Part shown: positions 32,228 to 41,881 of the stretch, one piece after another
Layout of the letters: each line of letters starts with the position of its first letter
How positions within the stretch are numbered: position 1 is the first letter of the stretch
Source: Minwuiaceae bacterium
Lineage (GTDB): Bacteria; Pseudomonadota; Alphaproteobacteria; Minwuiales; Minwuiaceae
NCBI GenBank assembly: GCA_028278525.1
Contig: JANQEE010000011.1
Location: forward strand, 124,001 to 188,000
Length of the DNA: 64,000 nt
Direction of reading: 5' to 3'
Notes under the pieces: model-generated
Database searches by the model: none
Told to the model about the DNA's origin: nothing
Seen by the model: the letters and a program-made list of their open reading frames with translations, nothing else
Position numbers and translations under genes: made by a program

Positions 32228-32323
32228 ACCGTCCGCAACACCCTCGATTCACGTTAGATTAAGACATGCAGGCCAGCATGCCGGCCACTTTTATCCAGTG
32301 AACAGCGGCAGGCAATACCGATC

Positions 32324-33268
32324 GTGCGACGGATCGCAGAATCAGGCGAACAGGGTCGTCCCGTAACCGCCAACCGTTCGTTGCGTCAGCGGATCGCCGC
32401 CTGGTGGCAAGGACATGATGACAGTGCCTCCGCCGAAGGTTCGCCCGGCGATGCGCCGGACTATCTCGACCTAGGAAAACCCAATCTCAAACGATGGTGC
32501 GATTCGAGAATCGAAGTGGCCGAGTTGCTGTTCGGCCCATCGATGATCACACCCGGCGGCCCCGATGCCGTTCATGCATTGGTCGAACCACTCCGCCTGG
32601 AGACCGGTCATACCGCGGTTGAGATCGGCGCCGGTCTCGGCGGCATCACACGGCTTGTCGCGGAGGAGACCAGCGCGCGCGTCGTCGGCATCGAGGCGGA
32701 CCCAGTACTGGCGGAAGAGGCGATGCGCCGTTCCGCCGACGCGGGGTTGAAAAAGCAGGCGGGCGTTTCGTGCTATTCGCTAGATACCTTCAGCCTCAAG
32801 CCGCGAAGCGCGGATGCCGTATACGCCAAGGAGTCCTTCCTGTTCGTTGAGGATAAGCAGTACCTATTCGAGCGGATCGCGAAGATCCTGCGGTCGCAGG
32901 CCAGACTCACCTTCACGGACTTCGTTCTGATCGGACCCGATTCCCGCAGTCCGGAAATCGCCATCTGGGGTGCTCACGAGGCGTTTCCCATCCACGTCAT
33001 TCCAACAGATCGGATCGAAAGCCTTCTGGATTCGGTCGGGTTCGATCTGATCGACAGATACGACATGACAGACGTTTACCGAGAAGCCATCCTGAAAGCA
33101 TTCGCTTCCGCCGCCCAAACCCTGAAGGCGAAAGGCAGCGCCGCGGCCGGGTATGCCGAGTGGCTGGCGGCTGAGGGCGATATGTGGAAACGTCGGGCAA
33201 CAGTCCTCTCCACCGGGGAGGTCCAGGTGCAGCATTTCCATGCCCAGGTGCGGCGGGTAGCGGACTGA
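32324..33268 (+). CDS. Class I SAM-dependent methyltransferase
   Basis: A 314-residue methyltransferase. The SAM-binding motif I is [20 protein letters not shown], motif [22 protein letters not shown], with the acidic residue after beta-2 in [13 protein letters not shown]. The N-terminal 60 residues ([15 protein letters not shown], then [14 protein letters not shown]) and the C-terminal ~80 residues are extra to the core fold, and the closest general type is the cyclopropane-fatty-acid/methyltransf_11 group. Substrate unknown. The start appears to be GTG 32324; the ribosome-binding site is weak, so a later start is possible. It precedes the L36 gene by 83 bases. Confidence 0.8.
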   Translation: MRRIAESGEQGRPVTANRSLRQRIAAWWQGHDDSASAEGSPGDAPDYLDLGKPNLKRWCDSRIEVAELLFGPSMITPGGPDAVHALVEPLRLETGHTAVEIGAGLGGITRLVAEETSARVVGIEADPVLAEEAMRRSADAGLKKQAGVSCYSLDTFSLKPRSADAVYAKESFLFVEDKQYLFERIAKILRSQARLTFTDFVLIGPDSRSPEIAIWGAHEAFPIHVIPTDRIESLLDSVGFDLIDRYDMTDVYREAILKAFASAAQTLKAKGSAAAGYAEWLAAEGDMWKRRATVLSTGEVQVQHFHAQVRRVAD

Positions 33269-33351
33269 TTAAGGCCGGCCCGGCGTTGACAGGAGCGCCG
33301 ACCCTGTCTATTTTCCGCCGCCGCAGCCAGCGTACACCAAGGAGACCGGCC

Positions 33352-33477
33352 ATGAAGGTCGTCAACTCGCTCAAATCGACCAAAAACCGGCACCGGGACA
33401 ACCGCGTGATCCGGCGCAAAGGCCGCGTCTACGTGATCAACAAGCGGAACCCGCGCTTCAAGGTCCGCCAAGGCTGA
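33352..33477 (+). CDS. rpmJ: 50S ribosomal protein L36, zinc-free (C-minus) form
   Basis: A 41-residue basic protein: [20 protein letters not shown] then [21 protein letters not shown]. It matches the L36 family (YkgO-type) over its whole length. The cysteines that bind zinc in the classic form are absent; DNRV stands where C-containing DCQV is common. It is a structural protein of the large subunit near the peptidyl-transferase centre. ATG 33352 has AGGAGA ten bases upstream. Confidence 0.95.
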   Translation: MKVVNSLKSTKNRHRDNRVIRRKGRVYVINKRNPRFKVRQG

Positions 33478-33550
33478 CCCAGCCAGCGCCGCGCCTGCAG
33501 CCGATCCGGGGCTTGGCGAGCGGGTCGCCCGATCACATTCCTTCCGAACT

Positions 33551-34168
33551 GTGACAAAAGCGCCGCCCAAAGCGGTGGTTTTCGACGTTGGGGGCGTCCT
33601 TCTGGACTGGAATCCGCGTCACCTCTACCGAAAGCTGTTTTCCGGTCGAGAGGCCGATATGGAAGCGTTTCTGGCTGAAATCTGTACTCAAGCCTGGAAC
33701 GAGCGCCAGGATGGTGGCCGGCCGTTCGCCGAGGGCGTGGCGGAGCTTACAGCCCAGTATCCGGACAAGGCCGACCTGATCGCCGCTTACGATCTCCGCT
33801 GGGAGGAAATGGTCTCCGGCGAGATTGCTGACACGGTCGCCCTGCTGCTTGAGCTGAAGGCCAAAGGATGTCCTGTCTTTGCGTTAACCAATTTCTCGGC
33901 TGAAAAATTCCGGCTGACGCGCCAACGGTTCGCTTTTTTTGATGTCTTCGACGGGTTGGCAGTTTCGGGAGAGATCGGCGCCATCAAGCCGGATCGGGCC
34001 ATATTTGACCACCTGTGCGACACGTTCGATTTATCGCCCCCTGAGACGGTGTTTATCGACGACACCCAGGTCAACATCGCGGCGGCGTCGGCGCTGGGCT
34101 TTCAGGCGCTGCGTTTCTGGTCGCCCGACCTGCTGGGCGCCGATCTGAGGCGCCTTGGACTGCTTTAG
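33551..34168 (+). CDS. HAD-superfamily hydrolase (subfamily IA, haloacid-dehalogenase-like)
   Basis: A 205-residue hydrolase with the HAD motifs: nucleophile Asp in KAVVFDVGGVLLDWNPRHLY, motif II Thr/Asn in VFALTNFSAEKF, motif III Lys in GAIKPDRAIFDHLC and motif IV in TVFIDDTQVNIAAASALGF. The subgroup resembles YihX-like glucose-1-phosphatases and dehalogenase-like phosphatases; the physiological substrate is not known. Start GTG 33551. It lies 73 bases after the L36 gene and 92 before glcD, with no sign of coupling. Confidence 0.85.
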   Translation: MTKAPPKAVVFDVGGVLLDWNPRHLYRKLFSGREADMEAFLAEICTQAWNERQDGGRPFAEGVAELTAQYPDKADLIAAYDLRWEEMVSGEIADTVALLLELKAKGCPVFALTNFSAEKFRLTRQRFAFFDVFDGLAVSGEIGAIKPDRAIFDHLCDTFDLSPPETVFIDDTQVNIAAASALGFQALRFWSPDLLGADLRRLGLL

Positions 34169-34260
34169 CCGCCATCACTCTCCGGGCTTGCCTGCGGCGG
34201 AACGTGCTTTACCCTATAGGTTTGGCGGCAGCGAATAGACTGCCGTATGGGAGGATTGCC

Positions 34261-35748
34261 ATGCAGATGCCGGAGCCGGACCAAGCGGTAATCGGTCGCC
34301 GCCGGGAGCTGATCCAGGCGCTACAGCGGATCGTTGCCGGCGAGGGCGTGATTTACGACGAGGCCGCGCTGAAGGCCTTCGAATGCGACGGTCTGACCGC
34401 CTACCGCCAACCGCCGATGATCGCGGTCCTTCCAGAAACCACCGAGGAGGTCTCGGCGGTGCTCCGTCTCTGCCACGAGGAAGGCGTGAAGGTGGTGCCG
34501 CGTGGCGCCGGAACATCTTTATCCGGCGGCGCCTTGCCCCTGGCGGACGGCGTTTTGCTGGGAATGGGCAAATTCAACCGGGTGCTGGAAATCGACTATG
34601 AAAACCGTTGCGCGGTGGTGCAGCCCGGCGTGACCAATCTGGGAATCACACATGCCGTCCAAGACGAGGGCTTCTATTATGCGCCGGACCCGTCGAGCCA
34701 GATTGCCTGTACCATCGGCGGTAATGTCGCGGAGAATTCGGGCGGCGTGCACTGCCTGAAATACGGTCTGACCACCAATAACATCCTGGGTCTGGAATGT
34801 GTGCTGATTACCGGCGAGGTGATCCGGATCGGCGGCAAGCACCTGGATTCCGAAGGCTACGACATGATGGGCCTCCTGACCGGGTCGGAAGGCCTGTTGG
34901 GCGTCGTCACCGAAGTGACCGTCCGCATCCTGAAGAAGCCGGAGACGGCACGGGCGCTGCTGGTCGGTTTCCAGGACCTGGAGAAGGCCGGTGACTGCGT
35001 CGCCAAAGTGATTGCCGCCGGTGTCATTCCGGCCGGCATGGAAATGATGGACAGGCCGGCCATTCACGCCGCCGAGGCATTCTGCCAGGCAGGGTATCCG
35101 ATGGATGTCGAAGCCCTGCTGATCGTCGAACTGGACGGCCCGGCGGCGGAAGTAGACCATCTGATCGATGTCGTGCGTGGCATCTCGGAATCCTGCGGCG
35201 CGGTCTCCGTCCGGGTCAGCGAGAGCGAGGAGGAACGGCTCAGCTTTTGGGCGGGGCGTAAGGCGGCCTTCCCGGCCGTTGGGCGCATTTCGCCGGATTA
35301 TTACTGCATGGACGGCACCATACCGCGGCACAAGCTGCCGCACGTCCTGACCCGCATATCGGAATTGTCCGAGCATTACGGGCTGCGTGTCGCCAATGTT
35401 TTCCATGCGGGCGACGGCAACCTGCATCCGCTGATCCTGTACGACGCCAATCAGCCCAACGAATTGGAGCGGGCGGAGGATTTCGGTTCCGACATACTGA
35501 AGCTCTGTGTGGAGGTCGGCGGCGTGCTGACCGGGGAGCATGGGGTTGGGGTGGAGAAGCGCGATCTGATGGGCGAGATGTTCTCGAAAGCGGATCTCGA
35601 CCAGCAGCAGCGGGTGAAATGCGCGTTCGATCCCGACGGGCTGCTAAATCCCGGCAAGGTGTTTCCGACCCTGCACCGCTGCGCGGAACTCGGCCGGATG
35701 CATATCAGCCGCGGCCAGATGCCGTTCCCAGACCTGCCACGGTTCTAA
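34261..35748 (+). CDS. glcD: Glycolate oxidase subunit GlcD (FAD-linked)
   Basis: A 495-residue flavoprotein. The FAD-binding PCMH domain shows VVPRGAGTSLSGGALPLADG and PDPSSQIACTIGGNVAENSG, then LTGSEGLLGVVTEVTVRILK; the FAD-oxidase C-terminal domain has ANVFHAGDGNLHPLILYDAN and the end GGVLTGEHGVGVEKRDLMGE with the conserved His/Glu site. GlcD oxidises glycolate to glyoxylate together with GlcE and GlcF, passing electrons to the quinone pool. ATG 34261 has GGAGG five bases upstream. Its stop overlaps the glcE start by one base (TAATG). Confidence 0.93.
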   Translation: MQMPEPDQAVIGRRRELIQALQRIVAGEGVIYDEAALKAFECDGLTAYRQPPMIAVLPETTEEVSAVLRLCHEEGVKVVPRGAGTSLSGGALPLADGVLLGMGKFNRVLEIDYENRCAVVQPGVTNLGITHAVQDEGFYYAPDPSSQIACTIGGNVAENSGGVHCLKYGLTTNNILGLECVLITGEVIRIGGKHLDSEGYDMMGLLTGSEGLLGVVTEVTVRILKKPETARALLVGFQDLEKAGDCVAKVIAAGVIPAGMEMMDRPAIHAAEAFCQAGYPMDVEALLIVELDGPAAEVDHLIDVVRGISESCGAVSVRVSESEEERLSFWAGRKAAFPAVGRISPDYYCMDGTIPRHKLPHVLTRISELSEHYGLRVANVFHAGDGNLHPLILYDANQPNELERAEDFGSDILKLCVEVGGVLTGEHGVGVEKRDLMGEMFSKADLDQQQRVKCAFDPDGLLNPGKVFPTLHRCAELGRMHISRGQMPFPDLPRF

Positions 35749-36980
35749 TGAGCGGTTTGTTGAAGCCTGCCGACGCGGAACAGGCACGCGAGGCGATTGC
35801 TTGGGCAGTTGCCGAGGAGACGCCGGTCGAGATCAGGGGGCGGGGCAGCAAAGCCTCGCTCGGCCGGCCGCAGCAAACCGACTATCAGATCGATCTGTCC
35901 GGCCTATCCGGCATCAGCCTGTACGAGCCGGACGAACTGGTGATGTCGGCCGGACCGGGTACTCCGCTCGCCGAAATCGAGGCCGCATTGGCGGAACACA
36001 ACCAGGAACTCGCTTTCGAGCCGGCCGACTATGGGCCGCTTTTGGGCGTCGCCGCCGAGGCTGGCAGCATAGGCGGCGTATTCGCCTGCAATCTGGCCGG
36101 CCCACGCCGGATCAAGGCCGGCGCGGCGCGCGATCATTTCCTGGGTGTGCATGGCGTCTCCGGCCGTGGGGAGGCGTTCAAATCGGGTGGCCGGGTCGTC
36201 AAGAACGTCACCGGCTACGACCTCTGCAAGTTGATGACCGGTAGCTACGGCACCCTTGCGGCGATGACGGACCTGACGTTCAAAGTTCTGCCCCTGCCGG
36301 AAAAGACGAGGACGGTGCTGGCGCTCGGGCTGCAGGACGAGGCCGCCGTTGCGCTGATGTGCGAGGCGGCAGGATCGCCGCACGAAGTGTCGGGGCTCGC
36401 GCATCTTCCGGGGCCGGTGGCGGCACGGAGCGGCGTTTCCTATGTTGCCGGTGCCGGAACGTCCGTCACCGCCATTCGGGTCGAAGGGCCGGGTCCGTCC
36501 GTGGAATACCGCTGCGACGCGCTGAAGCAAATGGCCTCCGGGAAGGGCGCCGTGGAGGAGTTGCATAGTCACAACTCGGCAGCCTTGTGGCGGGAGATAC
36601 GCGACGTAACTGCGTTCGCGGCGGACGCTGTGGGAAGTGAGCGGCCGCTTTGGCGGCTGTCGGTAACGCCGACGAACGGCGCCGAGGCAGCCAAGAAGAT
36701 TCAGGATCAGGCGGAAGGCGAAGCCGTTTTCGATTGGGCCGGCGGATTGATTTGGCTGTCGCTAGCGGCGGCCGACGATGCCCATGCCGACCTGGTTCGC
36801 GGCGCCGTCGCCGCTGCGGGAGGGCATGCAACACTGGTCCGGGCGGCCGATGCGGTACGGGCCGCCGTTTCGGTATTCCAGCCGCAGCCAGCGGCACTGG
36901 CTGCCCTGTCGGCCCGGGTGAAGGACAGTTTCGATCCGCGCAGAATTCTCAATCCCGGCCGGATGTATCCCGGGGTTTGA
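35748..36980 (+). CDS. glcE: Glycolate oxidase subunit GlcE (FAD-binding)
   Basis: A 410-residue second flavin subunit of glycolate oxidase. FAD-binding domain: VEIRGRGSKASLGRPQQTDY, DELVMSAGPGTPLAEIEAAL, AAEAGSIGGVFACNLAGPRR and GYDLCKLMTGSYGTLAAMTD. It is shorter than GlcD and ends with RVKDSFDPRRILNPGRMYPG, the same C-terminal motif as GlcD-like oxidases. It is co-translated with glcD through a TAATG overlap and precedes glcF by three bases. Confidence 0.93.
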   Translation: MSGLLKPADAEQAREAIAWAVAEETPVEIRGRGSKASLGRPQQTDYQIDLSGLSGISLYEPDELVMSAGPGTPLAEIEAALAEHNQELAFEPADYGPLLGVAAEAGSIGGVFACNLAGPRRIKAGAARDHFLGVHGVSGRGEAFKSGGRVVKNVTGYDLCKLMTGSYGTLAAMTDLTFKVLPLPEKTRTVLALGLQDEAAVALMCEAAGSPHEVSGLAHLPGPVAARSGVSYVAGAGTSVTAIRVEGPGPSVEYRCDALKQMASGKGAVEELHSHNSAALWREIRDVTAFAADAVGSERPLWRLSVTPTNGAEAAKKIQDQAEGEAVFDWAGGLIWLSLAAADDAHADLVRGAVAAAGGHATLVRAADAVRAAVSVFQPQPAALAALSARVKDSFDPRRILNPGRMYPGV

Positions 36981-36983
36981 ACC

Positions 36984-38273
36984 GTGCAAACCAACTTCAG
37001 CCTGGCTCAGCTTGCCGACCCCGATTTTCAGGAATCCAACGATATTCTTCGGAACTGCGTGCATTGCGGGTTCTGCACGGCGACATGCCCAACCTATGTA
37101 ACCCTGGGCGACGAGCGGGATTCGCCGAGGGGTCGCATTTACCTGATTAAGGAAATGCTGGAGTCGGCGGCGGCGCCGGAGCCGGCCGTGGTGACTCATA
37201 TCGACCGCTGCCTGTCTTGCCTATCCTGCATGACGACCTGCCCATCCGGCGTGCACTACATGCATCTGGTCGACCATGCGCGGGCCTATATCGACGAAAC
37301 CTATGTGCGGCCATTGCCAGAGCGGATGTTGCGGCATTTGTTGGCGATGGTGCTGCCGAACCCCGGGCTATTCCGCCTGTCGTTGCTTGGCGCGGCGTTG
37401 GCCCGGCCATTCGCCAGTCTGCTGCCCGGGCGGCTGAAGGGCATGGTGGCGATGGCGCCCGGCAAGCTGCCGCCACGCTCGCCAACCGACCGGCCGCAGG
37501 TGTTTCCGGCCGTCGGCGAGCGACGCGTGCGGGTGGCCCTGATGACGGGCTGCGCGCAGCGGGTGCTCAACCCGGCGATTAATGACGCGACCGTTCGCCT
37601 GCTGACGCGACACGGATGCGAGGTGGTTGTCGCGTCCGGGGCGGGATGCTGCGGTGCGCTGACCCATCATATGGGACGGGAAGCCGAGGCGCTGCGCAGC
37701 GCGAAGGCAAACGTTTCGGCCTGGCACGACGAGCTTGAAGCAAATGGTTTGGATGCGATCGTCATCAACGCATCCGGCTGCGGCACGACGGTGAAGGACT
37801 ACGGATTCATGCTGCGGAGCGATCCGGATTGGTCCGCGCGGGCAAAGGCGGTCAGCGAGCTGACCGTCGACATTTCCGAATTGATGACGACACTGGGTTT
37901 ACAGAACGCCGTTGCGCCGGAGCCGCTGTCGGTGGCGTATCATTCGGCCTGTTCCCTGCAACATGGCCAGAAGGTTACAGCGGCGCCGAAAAAGTTGTTG
38001 TCGGCGGCCGGTTTCGCCGTCCGCGACGTGCCGGAGGCGCATCTATGCTGCGGCTCTGCGGGAACATACAACCTGATGCAACCGGAACTGGCGACACGGC
38101 TGCGCGACCGGAAAGTGGCCAATATAGAGAGCACCGGGGCAGACGTGATCGCCGCCGGCAACATCGGCTGTCAGGTGCAGATCGCCGGCGGCACCGAAAT
38201 TCCGGTCGTGCACACGGTTGAACTGCTGGACTGGGCGACCGGTGGGCCGAAACCAGCCGTTCTTTCCGCTTAG
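36984..38273 (+). CDS. glcF: Glycolate oxidase iron-sulfur subunit GlcF
   Basis: A 429-residue protein with two 4Fe-4S clusters: C25, C28, C31, C35 in CVHCGFCTATCPTYV and C76, C79, C82, C86 in CLSCLSCMTTCPSGVHYMH. Two CCG domains follow, marked by GAGCCGALTHHMGREAEAL, and AHLCCGSAGTYNLMQPELAT near the C-terminus. It carries electrons from GlcDE to the membrane. Start GTG 36984, three bases after the glcE stop. The glcDEF unit is complete; no glcC regulator or glcA permease is adjacent. Confidence 0.94.
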   Translation: MQTNFSLAQLADPDFQESNDILRNCVHCGFCTATCPTYVTLGDERDSPRGRIYLIKEMLESAAAPEPAVVTHIDRCLSCLSCMTTCPSGVHYMHLVDHARAYIDETYVRPLPERMLRHLLAMVLPNPGLFRLSLLGAALARPFASLLPGRLKGMVAMAPGKLPPRSPTDRPQVFPAVGERRVRVALMTGCAQRVLNPAINDATVRLLTRHGCEVVVASGAGCCGALTHHMGREAEALRSAKANVSAWHDELEANGLDAIVINASGCGTTVKDYGFMLRSDPDWSARAKAVSELTVDISELMTTLGLQNAVAPEPLSVAYHSACSLQHGQKVTAAPKKLLSAAGFAVRDVPEAHLCCGSAGTYNLMQPELATRLRDRKVANIESTGADVIAAGNIGCQVQIAGGTEIPVVHTVELLDWATGGPKPAVLSA

Positions 38274-38344
38274 TCCACGTTGACCGGTTTTTGATCACCC
38301 GACGGCTTGGCGGCGGCGCCAGAGCGGCCTATCCTTTTAACGTG

Positions 38345-38893
38345 ATGAGACGGCTGATACTCATTTGGTTCGTTCTCGCGGCGCTGGCTCTACCGGCTGC
38401 CGCAAAGCAGGACGACGACAGGCTAGAGCCGCTGTTCGAGCAGTTGCTGACGGTTGATGACAGGTCCGTCATCGTGGCGGCGGAACGTCAGATCTGGGGT
38501 ATCTGGCACGAGTCGGGCAGCGATACCATCGACCTGCTGATGCAAAGCGGTATCCAGGCGATGAACCGCGGCGACCATAAGGATGCGGTCGAACAATTCA
38601 CCGCCGTGGTCGAGATTGCGCCGAATTTCGCGGAAGGCTGGAACAAGCGGGCGACGGCGTATTACCTGGCTGGCGATTACGACGCGTCGGTCACCGATAT
38701 TGCCAGGACGTTGGAGCTCGAGCCGCGGCACTTCGGCGCTTTGTCCGGACTGGGGTTGATCTACGATGCGATCGACCAGCCAGAGGGTGCGTTAAAAGCG
38801 TATCGCCGGGCACTGGCGGTGCATCCGCACTTGCAGCATCCGCGCCGGCGCGTCGAGGCGCTGAAAAAAGAACTGAAAGACCGAAATATCTAA
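38345..38893 (+). CDS. Periplasmic TPR-repeat protein
   Basis: A 182-residue exported protein. MRRLILIWFVLAALALPAAA is a signal peptide, cleavage before KQDDD. Three TPRs follow: SGIQAMNRGDHKDAVEQFTA, GWNKRATAYYLAGDYDASVT, ALSGLGLIYDAIDQPEGALK. TPR proteins of this size are common in alphaproteobacteria and act as scaffolds; no partner is indicated. GTG 38342 directly precedes ATG 38345. It lies 71 bases after glcF on the same strand and converges with pyk. Confidence 0.82.
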   Translation: MRRLILIWFVLAALALPAAAKQDDDRLEPLFEQLLTVDDRSVIVAAERQIWGIWHESGSDTIDLLMQSGIQAMNRGDHKDAVEQFTAVVEIAPNFAEGWNKRATAYYLAGDYDASVTDIARTLELEPRHFGALSGLGLIYDAIDQPEGALKAYRRALAVHPHLQHPRRRVEALKKELKDRNI

Positions 38894-38924
38894 CGGGCCG
38901 GCTAGGTCTTCGACAACTAAGGCC

Positions 38925-40355
38925 CTAACGCCAGTCTTCGCCGCCGACCCAGGCTATGCGCAACAGGTTGGTAGCGCCGGGCGTTCCGACAGGCATGCCG
39001 GCGGTGATGACAATCCGATCCCCGGTCTTGGCGAAACCCTGCTGGAAGGCGACGCGACAGGCCTTGTCGACCAGGTCGTCGACGTCCGTGGCGTCTTCCG
39101 TCAGCACGCAATAGACGCCCCAAGCGGCAGCCAGGCGGCGGGCCGTGTGGACGTTTGGTGTAAGGCCGACGATCTGTTTGTCCGGCCGCTCCCGAGAGGC
39201 TCGCAAGGTCGTCGAGCCGGAGGTGGTGAAAGTGACGATCGCGGCGGCATCGATGGTGTCGGCGACCTGGCGGGCAGCGGCGGTAATCGCATCGGCCGCC
39301 GTCGGTTCCGGATCGGTTCGGGCGGTTTCCACCAAACTGCGGTAGAGCGGATCGCGTTCGACCTGCTCCGCGACCTGATTCATGGTCGAGACGGTCTCGA
39401 CCGGATAGTCGCCGGCAGCTGTTTCGGCCGACAACATGATGGCGTCGGCGCCGTCATAAACGGCGGTCGCGACGTCGGAAACCTCAGCCCGAGTCGGAAC
39501 CGGGGACGCGACCATCGATTCCAGCATCTGCGTCGCGACGACGACGGGCTTCCCGGCACGGCGGCTGGCGCGGATAAGCCGTTTCTGCAGCCCGGGAACC
39601 TCCTGCAACGGCATCTCGACGCCCAAATCCCCGCGCGCGACCATGATCGCGTCCGACAGTTCCAGGATTTCCTCCAGGCGGTGAATGGCCGCCGGTTTTT
39701 CGATCTTCGCCAGAACGGCCGCCCGGCCGGCGATCAGCTTGCGCGCTTCGGCTATGTCCTCAGGCCGCTGTACAAAGCTGAGCCCGATCCAGTCCACGCC
39801 GAGATTGACGGCGAACTGAAGGTCCGACCGATCTTTCTTGCTGAGCGCGCTAAGCGGCAGGATCGCTTCGGGCACGTTGACGCCTTTGCGGTCGGACAGG
39901 GTCCCACCGGTGACGACGACGGTTTCGGCGAAATCCGATCCCGCCTGTTCCACCCGAAGCACGATCCGGCCGTCATCCAGCAGCAGGTGGGTGCCGGGCT
40001 CGACGGCTTCGAAGATTTCCGGATGCGGCAGGGGCGCGCGTTTCGCGTCTCCCTCTTTGTCGTTCAGGTCGAGGCGGAACTTGTTACCCACGGTGAGTGA
40101 GACCGGGCCGTCGGCGAATGTACCGATCCGAAGTTTGGGGCCCTGCAGGTCGACAAGGATACCGATGGGGTGACCGACTGCCTTCTCGATATCGCGGATG
40201 GCAGCGTGGCGCGCCCGATGTTCGTCGTGGCTGCCGTGACTGAAGTTCAGCCGAAAAACATCGACGCCGGCTTCGAACAATTGCCGGATCGTGGCCGGTT
40301 CCGAACTAGCCGGACCCAGCGTGGCCACAATTTTTGTATGCCTGAGACGCCGCAT
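38925..40355 (-). CDS. pyk: Pyruvate kinase
   Basis: A 476-residue glycolytic enzyme converting phosphoenolpyruvate and ADP to pyruvate and ATP. Motifs: TKIVATLGPASSEPATIRQL, FRLNFSHGSHDEHRARH, DWIGLSFVQRPEDIAEARKL, the active-site region AIMVARGDLGVEMPLQEVPG and KPVVVATQMLESMVASPVPT, then GADAIMLSAETAAGDYPVET. The C-terminal allosteric domain is present. It lies nine bases after the glycerate 2-kinase gene on the same strand, so the pair makes 2-phosphoglycerate and pyruvate in sequence with enolase supplied elsewhere. Confidence 0.96.
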   Translation of the reverse strand: MRRLRHTKIVATLGPASSEPATIRQLFEAGVDVFRLNFSHGSHDEHRARHAAIRDIEKAVGHPIGILVDLQGPKLRIGTFADGPVSLTVGNKFRLDLNDKEGDAKRAPLPHPEIFEAVEPGTHLLLDDGRIVLRVEQAGSDFAETVVVTGGTLSDRKGVNVPEAILPLSALSKKDRSDLQFAVNLGVDWIGLSFVQRPEDIAEARKLIAGRAAVLAKIEKPAAIHRLEEILELSDAIMVARGDLGVEMPLQEVPGLQKRLIRASRRAGKPVVVATQMLESMVASPVPTRAEVSDVATAVYDGADAIMLSAETAAGDYPVETVSTMNQVAEQVERDPLYRSLVETARTDPEPTAADAITAAARQVADTIDAAAIVTFTTSGSTTLRASRERPDKQIVGLTPNVHTARRLAAAWGVYCVLTEDATDVDDLVDKACRVAFQQGFAKTGDRIVITAGMPVGTPGATNLLRIAWVGGEDWR

Positions 40356-40364
40356 GGCGTGCCC

Positions 40365-41633
40365 CTATTTCGAACCGCCAACCAAAATGGCGCGAAAATC
40401 ATTAACATTCGTAAATGTTGGTCCGGTGACGACCAAATCGCTCAAGGCGGAAAAGTAGGTATAGGCGTCGTTGTCGCGAAGGAAGGCGGCGGTGTCGAGG
40501 TTCTGCTCGCGCGCTCTGACGAGCGTGGTGTCGTCGATCACCGCGCCGGCATTGTTTTCACTGCCGTCGATGCCGTCGGTATCGCAGGCTATGGCCCGAA
40601 TGCCAGTCGCGCCATCGAGGGCCAGAGCCAGTGCCAAGAGGTATTCGGAATTGCGCCCGCCGCGCCCCTCTCCGGTCATCGTCACCGTTGTTTCGCCGCC
40701 GGAGATCAGTGCGACCGCCGATCCACCGGCGAGGTGTTGAAGCGCCAGACGGCCGTGTTCGGCGGCGAGATCGCGGGCTTCGCCTTCCAGGTCGTCGCCG
40801 AGCATGATCGGCCGGTAGCCGGCCTGTTCGGCCACCCGCGCGGCGGCGGTTAGAGACTCGTAAGGGCGCGCGACGATTTTCAGGTCGGCATCGGCGAATA
40901 CCGGGTCGCCCGGTTTGGGCGATTCGTCCTCTGCGCGTTCGAGTATTTCCGACACGGCTTTCGGTGGGTCGATCCGGTACTTGGCAAGAACCGACCGGGC
41001 GTCCGCAAAGGTGGTCGGGTCCGGTACCGTCGGACCAGAGGCGATGACCGCCGGATCGTCGCCCGGCACGTCGGAAATCGTCAGCGTCACGACGTGGGCC
41101 GGGGCGGCGGCTGAGGCGAGGCGACCGCCCTTGATCGCAGAGAGGTGTTTGCGAACGCAATTGATCTCGTCGATAGTCGCGCCGCAGCGCAAAAGGCTGT
41201 TGGTGATTTTCTGTTTGTCTTCCAAGGTCAGGCCTGTGGCCGGCAGCGTGAGCAGGGAAGAGCCGCCGCCGGAGATGAGGCAGAGGGCCAGGTCGTCGGG
41301 GCCCAATTGACCGGCCATATCCAGAAGCCGCTCCGCGGCTTTCCGGCCGGCGAGATCCGGAACCGGGTGGGCGGCTTCGACAACCTCAATTCGTTCCGTC
41401 GGCACCCGGTGGCCGTAGCGAGTAACCACGAGGCCGCCGATCGGGCCTGGCCAGTGGTCCTCCACAGCCTTCGCCATTGCTGCTGCCGCTTTGCCGGCGC
41501 CTAGCACGACGGTTCGTCCGGATGGCGCTGGGGGGAGGTTGGGCGGCACGCAAACCACCGGCAACGCGGCATCCACCGCGGCCTGGAACATTTGTCGGAG
41601 CAGGGCCCGGCCTGTTTTTGTTGACTTATTCAT
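40365..41633 (-). CDS. gckA: Glycerate 2-kinase (MOFRL family, GckA/TtuD-like)
   Basis: A 422-residue kinase of the glycerate kinase/MOFRL family: TVVLGAGKAAAAMAKAVEDH, LALCLISGGGSSLLTLPATG, LSAIKGGRLASAAAPAHVVT, DVPGDDPAVIASGPTVPD and the MOFRL end GGETTVTMTGEGRGGRNSEY plus ACDTDGIDGSENNAGAVID. It phosphorylates D-glycerate to 2-phosphoglycerate; older annotations call it hydroxypyruvate reductase TtuD. ATG 41633 begins the conserved part. The genes downstream (pyk) and nearby (glcDEF) suggest use of glycerate from glyoxylate. Confidence 0.9.
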   Translation of the reverse strand: MNKSTKTGRALLRQMFQAAVDAALPVVCVPPNLPPAPSGRTVVLGAGKAAAAMAKAVEDHWPGPIGGLVVTRYGHRVPTERIEVVEAAHPVPDLAGRKAAERLLDMAGQLGPDDLALCLISGGGSSLLTLPATGLTLEDKQKITNSLLRCGATIDEINCVRKHLSAIKGGRLASAAAPAHVVTLTISDVPGDDPAVIASGPTVPDPTTFADARSVLAKYRIDPPKAVSEILERAEDESPKPGDPVFADADLKIVARPYESLTAAARVAEQAGYRPIMLGDDLEGEARDLAAEHGRLALQHLAGGSAVALISGGETTVTMTGEGRGGRNSEYLLALALALDGATGIRAIACDTDGIDGSENNAGAVIDDTTLVRAREQNLDTAAFLRDNDAYTYFSALSDLVVTGPTFTNVNDFRAILVGGSK

Positions 41634-41881
41634 CGGAACGAGAGGCTTGGCGCAGTGCCCTTGCGCCCGGATGGTGTCGTGACATAATTCCCATAGTGCG
41701 GAAAAACCTACCGGACTCACCATAGGCGAGTTGCATGGAACCGCAACAACGCAGCAAAGGTAGCGGTCAGGATGTCATGTTCGGGAGAGCCGGTCGAAAA
41801 CGGGGCCGGCCGTAAGGCGGTGCTTGGCGATCCGGTCGAGACGGCAGCGGCAATCGCTGGCGAGCTGGGTGGGCTGATGCC

